From CAG-826 sp964546565 (GTDB taxonomy: Bacteria > Bacillota_I > Bacilli_A > RFN20 > CAG-826), in contig CAZJKC010000052.1 in NCBI GenBank assembly GCA_964546565.1, positions 1 to 9,951 of the forward strand: a stretch of DNA of 9,951 nucleotides, given 5' to 3'. This document shows positions 7,017 through 9,951 of the stretch, piece by piece; position 1 is the stretch's first letter, and the number at the start of each line of letters is the position of its first letter. A program made the position numbers and the translations under genes. The notes under the pieces are model-generated. The model had not been told where the DNA came from and made no database searches. It saw nothing but the letters and a program-made list of their open reading frames with translations.

Positions 7017-8105
7017 ATGAATGAAAAAGAAAAATTATCATTTTTAAAAGAAGTATCAGAAGTTAATGGTATTTCAGGTAATGAAAGTGAAGTCGCTAAA
7101 TTATTTATGAAATACGCTAGTCCATATTGTGATCGTATTGAACATGATCAATTAGGATGTGTCTTTGCTTACCAAGATGGTGAAAAAGATCAACCAACCG
7201 TTATGATTTGTGGTCATATGGATGAAGTTGGATTTTTAGTTGCTCGTATTGAAGAATCAGGAATGTTAAGATTACATCCTGTTGGTGGTTGGTGGAATCA
7301 TGTTGTATTAGCGGAAATAATGACGGTTAAAACACGTGATGGAAAAGAATACAAAGGTGTCATAGGAGCGCAACCACCGCATGGATTACCTCCCGAAATG
7401 CGCGCCCGCGTTTTAGATACTAAAGACCTTTATTTAGATATGGGTGTTAAATCTAAAGATGATATAGAGAAATTAGGTATTCGTGTTGGCGATGCCGTTA
7501 CTCCTTATACGGAATTCCGTGTTTTAAATGATGGCAAGATTTTATTAGGAAAAGCATGGGATGACCGTATTGGTATGGCTATTGCTCTAGAAGTATTGGA
7601 ACGTCTTCATAAAGACAAACATAAGGCCAATTATGTGGCGGTAGGAACGGTGCAAGAAGAAGTCGGTTTACGAGGAGCGAGAACGGCGGCATATCATGTC
7701 CATCCAGATATTGCCTTCGCTACTGATGTTACTATGTCTTATGATTTACCGGGGTCACCTAATAATCCTACTAAATTAGGAGCAGGTGTCGCTTTATCGA
7801 TTATGGATGGAAGCGCTATTGCGCATCGTGGATTATTTGATTTTGTAGAAAAGATTGCTAAAGAAAAAGGTATTAAATATACTTATGATATGTTAACCGC
7901 CGGTGGTACCGATAGCGGTGAAATTCATAAGCAATTTGATGGTATTATTAATATGACCATTTCCCTTCCATGTCGTTATTTCCATAGTCATGTGTCATTG
8001 ATTGATATTGATGATTATAATGCAGCTGTTGATTTAATGACGGAAGTTGTTAAAGCTATCGATAATGGAGCTTTAAAAGAACTTAAAGAAAGTAAATATA
8101 AATAA
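7017..8105 (+). CDS. M42 family metallo-aminopeptidase (PepA/FrvX/TET type)
   Basis: M42 enzymes are cytosolic, self-compartmentalising dodecameric aminopeptidases that trim short peptides using two metal ions. The 362 residues match the family length. The binuclear site is complete: His67 (GHMDEVGF), bridging Asp182 (AWDDRIG), catalytic Glu214 and ligand Glu215 (VQEEVGLRGA), Asp237 (ATDVTMS) and His323 (CRYFHS). Between the first and second ligand lies the inserted beta domain with the family-typical GVIGAQPPH. The usual proline and glutamate after the last histidine motif are replaced (HSHVS). AGGAG at 7003-7007 precedes the ATG by 9 bases, and only 16 bases separate it from glgP, so it is the last gene of the glycogen unit. 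Related proteins are often annotated as endoglucanases from an old misassignment; the sequence supports a peptidase. Substrate preference (Glu/Asp, Leu or Lys) cannot be read from sequence. Confidence 0.93.
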   Translation: MNEKEKLSFLKEVSEVNGISGNESEVAKLFMKYASPYCDRIEHDQLGCVFAYQDGEKDQPTVMICGHMDEVGFLVARIEESGMLRLHPVGGWWNHVVLAEIMTVKTRDGKEYKGVIGAQPPHGLPPEMRARVLDTKDLYLDMGVKSKDDIEKLGIRVGDAVTPYTEFRVLNDGKILLGKAWDDRIGMAIALEVLERLHKDKHKANYVAVGTVQEEVGLRGARTAAYHVHPDIAFATDVTMSYDLPGSPNNPTKLGAGVALSIMDGSAIAHRGLFDFVEKIAKEKGIKYTYDMLTAGGTDSGEIHKQFDGIINMTISLPCRYFHSHVSLIDIDDYNAAVDLMTEVVKAIDNGALKELKESKYK

Positions 8106-8119
8106 AATATTTAAGGATT

Positions 8120-8148
8120 AATGAGCTTGTTTAGCTCATTTTCTTTTT
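8120..8148 (+). terminator. intrinsic terminator of the glgB-glgP-M42 unit
   Basis: AATGAGCT (8120-8127) pairs perfectly with AGCTCATT (8133-8140) across a TGTTT loop and is followed by TTCTTTTT. It begins 14 bases after the M42 stop codon, so the surface protein gene downstream is a separate unit. Between here and its promoter (8149-8308) I see only AT-rich DNA, including a 13-base direct repeat ATTTTATAAAAAA (8151 and 8196) and an inverted repeat CATTTTTT/AAAAAATG (8284-8308), none with clear function. Confidence 0.85.
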
Positions 8149-8308
8149 AAATTTTATAAAAAAATATTAAATTATTAATTTGTTCATTTTTACATATTTT
8201 ATAAAAAATCATTATTTTAACAAAAATATTATGTTTTTTTCCTTTTATATCTTCTTTTGATCTAACGATACACATTTTAAAATCATTTTTTAATTTAATA
8301 AAAAAATG

Positions 8309-8324
8309 TTGTAATCGCTTTCTT
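8309..8324 (+). promoter_or_regulatory. cre-like site (CcpA operator) overlapping the promoter
   Basis: The 16 bases TTGTAATCGCTTTCTT match the firmicute catabolite-responsive consensus WTGNAANCGNWWNCAW at every defined position except one (the A near the 3' end is T). The site covers the -35 element and the first half of the spacer, where bound CcpA would block RNA polymerase. If real, the surface protein is made when preferred sugars are scarce. CcpA itself is not in the window, so the regulator is inferred. Confidence 0.5.
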
Positions 8325-8337
8325 TAATCGTTATAAT
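8309..8337 (+). promoter_or_regulatory. promoter of the surface protein gene
   Basis: TTGTAA (8309-8314) and TATAAT (8332-8337) are separated by exactly 17 bases. The start would fall near 8344, just before AAGGAGA (8346-8352), whose GGAG lies 9 bases from the ATG. The leader is therefore very short. Confidence 0.75.
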
Positions 8338-8360
8338 TAAGGCATAAGGAGATTTTTGTT

Positions 8361-9674
8361 ATGAAAAAAATAATATTAACTACTTTATGCTTAATATCGT
8401 CTTTTATATTTTTAAATAAAGTTAATTATAATACTTATGAAAATGAAGTCGTTAGTAACATCAATAACGTTGAAACAACTCGTGTTCATTATTTAACAAA
8501 AGAAGGAGAAGGAGAAAGTTCAACAAAAATTGATTTAGAATACGAATTTACATTTGAAAGTGGAGCTACTTTTTCTTATGACGGAACAGGAGAAGCACCA
8601 AATATTAAAGTTAATGTTTTAACTGAAGGAGCCATCGATGGCGTCGATTATACCTGGTATTTCTCTTATGATGATGATACCGGCACTCATGAAATTGGTC
8701 AAACTATTCCAACTACTCCTGGCACATATGGCTTAACAATTAAAGTCAGTGCTGATAACGATAAATATAATGAATTAAGGGATTTTCGCTGGTTTAGAAT
8801 TACACATAAACAAGTTCCTACTATTCAATTCTCTTTTGATAACGGTGCCTCTTTTGCTTATGATGGTACAGGCGATGCTCCTGATTTTAGTGTCACAGTT
8901 CCTGATGGCGTAACATATAAAACTTATTTTGAAGAAGATGGAACAAATATCGGAACTGATATTCCTACTACACCAGGAACTTATTCCTTTATTTGTGAAA
9001 CAGAAGAAAATGATACATATAACGCTAAAAGAGATTACCGTTGGTTTAAAATCACTTCCCCATCATTGGTTGATCCTGAAATAACTTTTGGTGGTGAAAC
9101 AAACTTTGTGTGGGATGGTTTAGCTCATACACCAACATTTACCGTTTCTAGTGGGGCAACATATAGTATTAGATATGATAGCAATAACACCTTTTATAGT
9201 TATGATGCTCCAACAGAGGTGGGAACTTATGCATTAGTTGTGACCGTTTCGGAAGGTAATGGCTTTAATGCTTCCACTAAATGGGTTGTCTTTAGAATTA
9301 AGTATACAAAAGAATCGTTTGTTACTGAATGGAAAGCGTTAAGAAATAATACTGATCAAAGTATTTGTTCATATATTTCAAGTGATACTGATACTTATGA
9401 TAATTTAATTGCTAAAATGACGACTTATAGCTTTAAAGAAGAAGATATTGCTTGGATTAAAGAGCAAACAGATATTGAAGGAGTGACTATTGGAGAAACG
9501 ATGGCGTATATTGAAAACGCTCGTTTACTATCAAATAATAGCCTTAACAGTGGTATTAACTTAATTAATTATGAAAGTCAAAGTTCATTATTATGTATTG
9601 TTATTGTAATGGTTTTCGGCTTAGCCTTCGTTAGCGGTTATTACTTATATAAAAAGAAAAGTTCTATAAATTAA
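8361..9674 (+). CDS. membrane-anchored surface protein with three Ig-like repeats
   Basis: A 437-residue protein of unknown function. Residues 4-18 are hydrophobic after MKK and form an export signal; there is no lipobox (TTLC) and no clear cleavage site, so it may also stay as an anchor. Three related beta-rich repeats follow at about 59-150, 153-240 and 242-315. Each has an aromatic-DG motif (YDGTG at 73 and 167, WDGLA at 251), a P(T/E).(P/V)GTY motif (GTY ending at 123, 208 and 290) and an ending like RWF(R/K)IT. This pattern resembles the bacterial Ig-like/MBG repeats of adhesins. Residues ~316-400 are charged, probably helical, and carry WKALRNN and SICSYIS. A single membrane segment (409-430) and a KKK tail end the protein. 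No LPXTG motif is present, so attachment is by the membrane helix and the repeats face outside. It is monocistronic with its own promoter and terminator. A role in adhesion or polysaccharide contact is a guess from architecture only. Confidence 0.85.
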   Translation: MKKIILTTLCLISSFIFLNKVNYNTYENEVVSNINNVETTRVHYLTKEGEGESSTKIDLEYEFTFESGATFSYDGTGEAPNIKVNVLTEGAIDGVDYTWYFSYDDDTGTHEIGQTIPTTPGTYGLTIKVSADNDKYNELRDFRWFRITHKQVPTIQFSFDNGASFAYDGTGDAPDFSVTVPDGVTYKTYFEEDGTNIGTDIPTTPGTYSFICETEENDTYNAKRDYRWFKITSPSLVDPEITFGGETNFVWDGLAHTPTFTVSSGATYSIRYDSNNTFYSYDAPTEVGTYALVVTVSEGNGFNASTKWVVFRIKYTKESFVTEWKALRNNTDQSICSYISSDTDTYDNLIAKMTTYSFKEEDIAWIKEQTDIEGVTIGETMAYIENARLLSNNSLNSGINLINYESQSSLLCIVIVMVFGLAFVSGYYLYKKKSSIN

Positions 9675-9691
9675 AAATGATTAGTTTTAAT

Positions 9692-9728
9692 AAGTGGTGA
9701 AACTTGATAGTTCATCACTTTTATTTAT
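9692..9728 (+). terminator. intrinsic terminator of the surface protein gene
   Basis: AAGTGGTGAA (9692-9701) pairs with TTCATCACTT (9711-9720) with a single G-U wobble, followed by TTTTATTT. It begins 17 bases after the stop codon at 9674. A 74-codon frame that starts with GTG inside this hairpin is therefore unlikely to be a gene. Confidence 0.8.
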
Positions 9729-9828
9729 GTTAAAGATGCAACCAATTTATATTGTGAAGTGTTTATATGACAAGTTTAAAAAAATGACCTTTAACAATGA
9801 TAAATATTTGAAAATGGTTTATTTTTTA

Positions 9829-9853
9829 ATTTTTTTTTGGATTTTTTTTGGAT
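9829..9853 (+). repeat. tandem T-tract repeat (A-T9-GG, A-T8-GG, ATT)
   Basis: Two adjacent 11-12 base units made of nine and eight T followed by GG lie in the AT-rich tail of the window. Slippage is possible, but no gene or promoter is convincingly attached. The remaining sequence to 9951 shows no gene. AATCAAT (9921-9927) and ATTGATT (9945-9951) form a small inverted repeat at the very edge. Confidence 0.6.
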
Positions 9854-9951
9854 TAGGCAAAAAAATATTAATTATTTTTAAGTTGTTGACCGATAATACT
9901 TTATTTGATATTATTTAATTAATCAATCGATTAATAATTTATTTATTGATT

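Noticed and set aside
8361..8395. Lipoprotein signal (Cys10 after TTL)
   Set aside because: The residue before the cysteine is Leu, not Gly, Ala or Ser, so it does not fit a lipobox.
9560..9674. LPXTG sortase signal before the C-terminal membrane helix
   Set aside because: No LPXTG or similar motif is present in the residues before the helix; the protein is membrane-anchored only.
9694..9918. 74-codon frame with a hydrophobic middle (could look like a small membrane protein)
   Set aside because: Its GTG start lies inside the terminator hairpin, the later ATGs (9728, 9737) have no ribosome site, and the hydrophobic stretch is simply translated T-runs.
1..9951. CRISPR array, tRNA, rRNA, insertion sequence or prophage element
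   Set aside because: No regularly spaced repeats, cloverleaf-like segments, transposase motifs or phage genes were seen on either strand.

Overview
The window looks like chromosomal DNA of a low-GC Gram-positive bacterium (Bacillota/Mycoplasmatota side, possibly an uncultured gut Bacilli or Erysipelotrichales-like lineage). The evidence is strong AT bias, AT-rich third codon positions, AGGAGG-type ribosome binding sites, TATAAT promoters, U-tract hairpin terminators, a good match to a CcpA cre site, and firmicute-type AckA, NrnA, GlgB, GlgP and M42 proteins. Tryptophan is TGG, genes end in TAA or TAG, and TGA is never needed as a sense codon, so the standard bacterial code fits. The lineage is an inference from sequence style, not from a marker gene.

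Left edge (1-189, minus strand): only the start codon of a leftward gene is in the window (ATG at 6-4). Its control region is complete and unusual. A perfect TTGACA -35 and a TATATT -10 are separated by a 15-base spacer that contains a run of eight G. Behind it lies a near-perfect Shine-Dalgarno driving an 8-codon leader ORF. Codons of that ORF can pair with the ribosome binding site of the main gene. This suggests a phase-variable promoter plus possible translational attenuation, and it is the most interesting part of the window. A terminator at 154-189 separates it from the next unit.

Minus-strand unit (367-2576): ackA (acetate kinase) followed 11 bases later by an NrnA-type DHH/DHHA1 phosphoesterase, read from a promoter at 2602-2630. 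One gene yields ATP from acetyl phosphate; the other recycles short oligoribonucleotides or pAp.

Plus-strand unit (2732-8105): glgB (branching enzyme), glgP (glycogen phosphorylase) and an M42 metallo-aminopeptidase are tightly spaced (9 and 16 bases) between a promoter at 2675-2703 and a terminator at 8120-8148. This is an alpha-glucan utilisation/storage module with a peptidase attached; glgC, glgA and glgD are not in the window. The ackA and glgB units diverge from a 155-base region that holds an imperfect 19-base tandem repeat.

Right end (8106-9951): a monocistronic surface protein gene with its own promoter, overlapped by a cre-like site, and its own terminator. The protein has an N-terminal export segment, three tandem Ig-like repeats, a juxtamembrane helical segment and a C-terminal membrane anchor without an LPXTG motif. 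The last ~220 bases are AT-rich with long T runs and no convincing gene.
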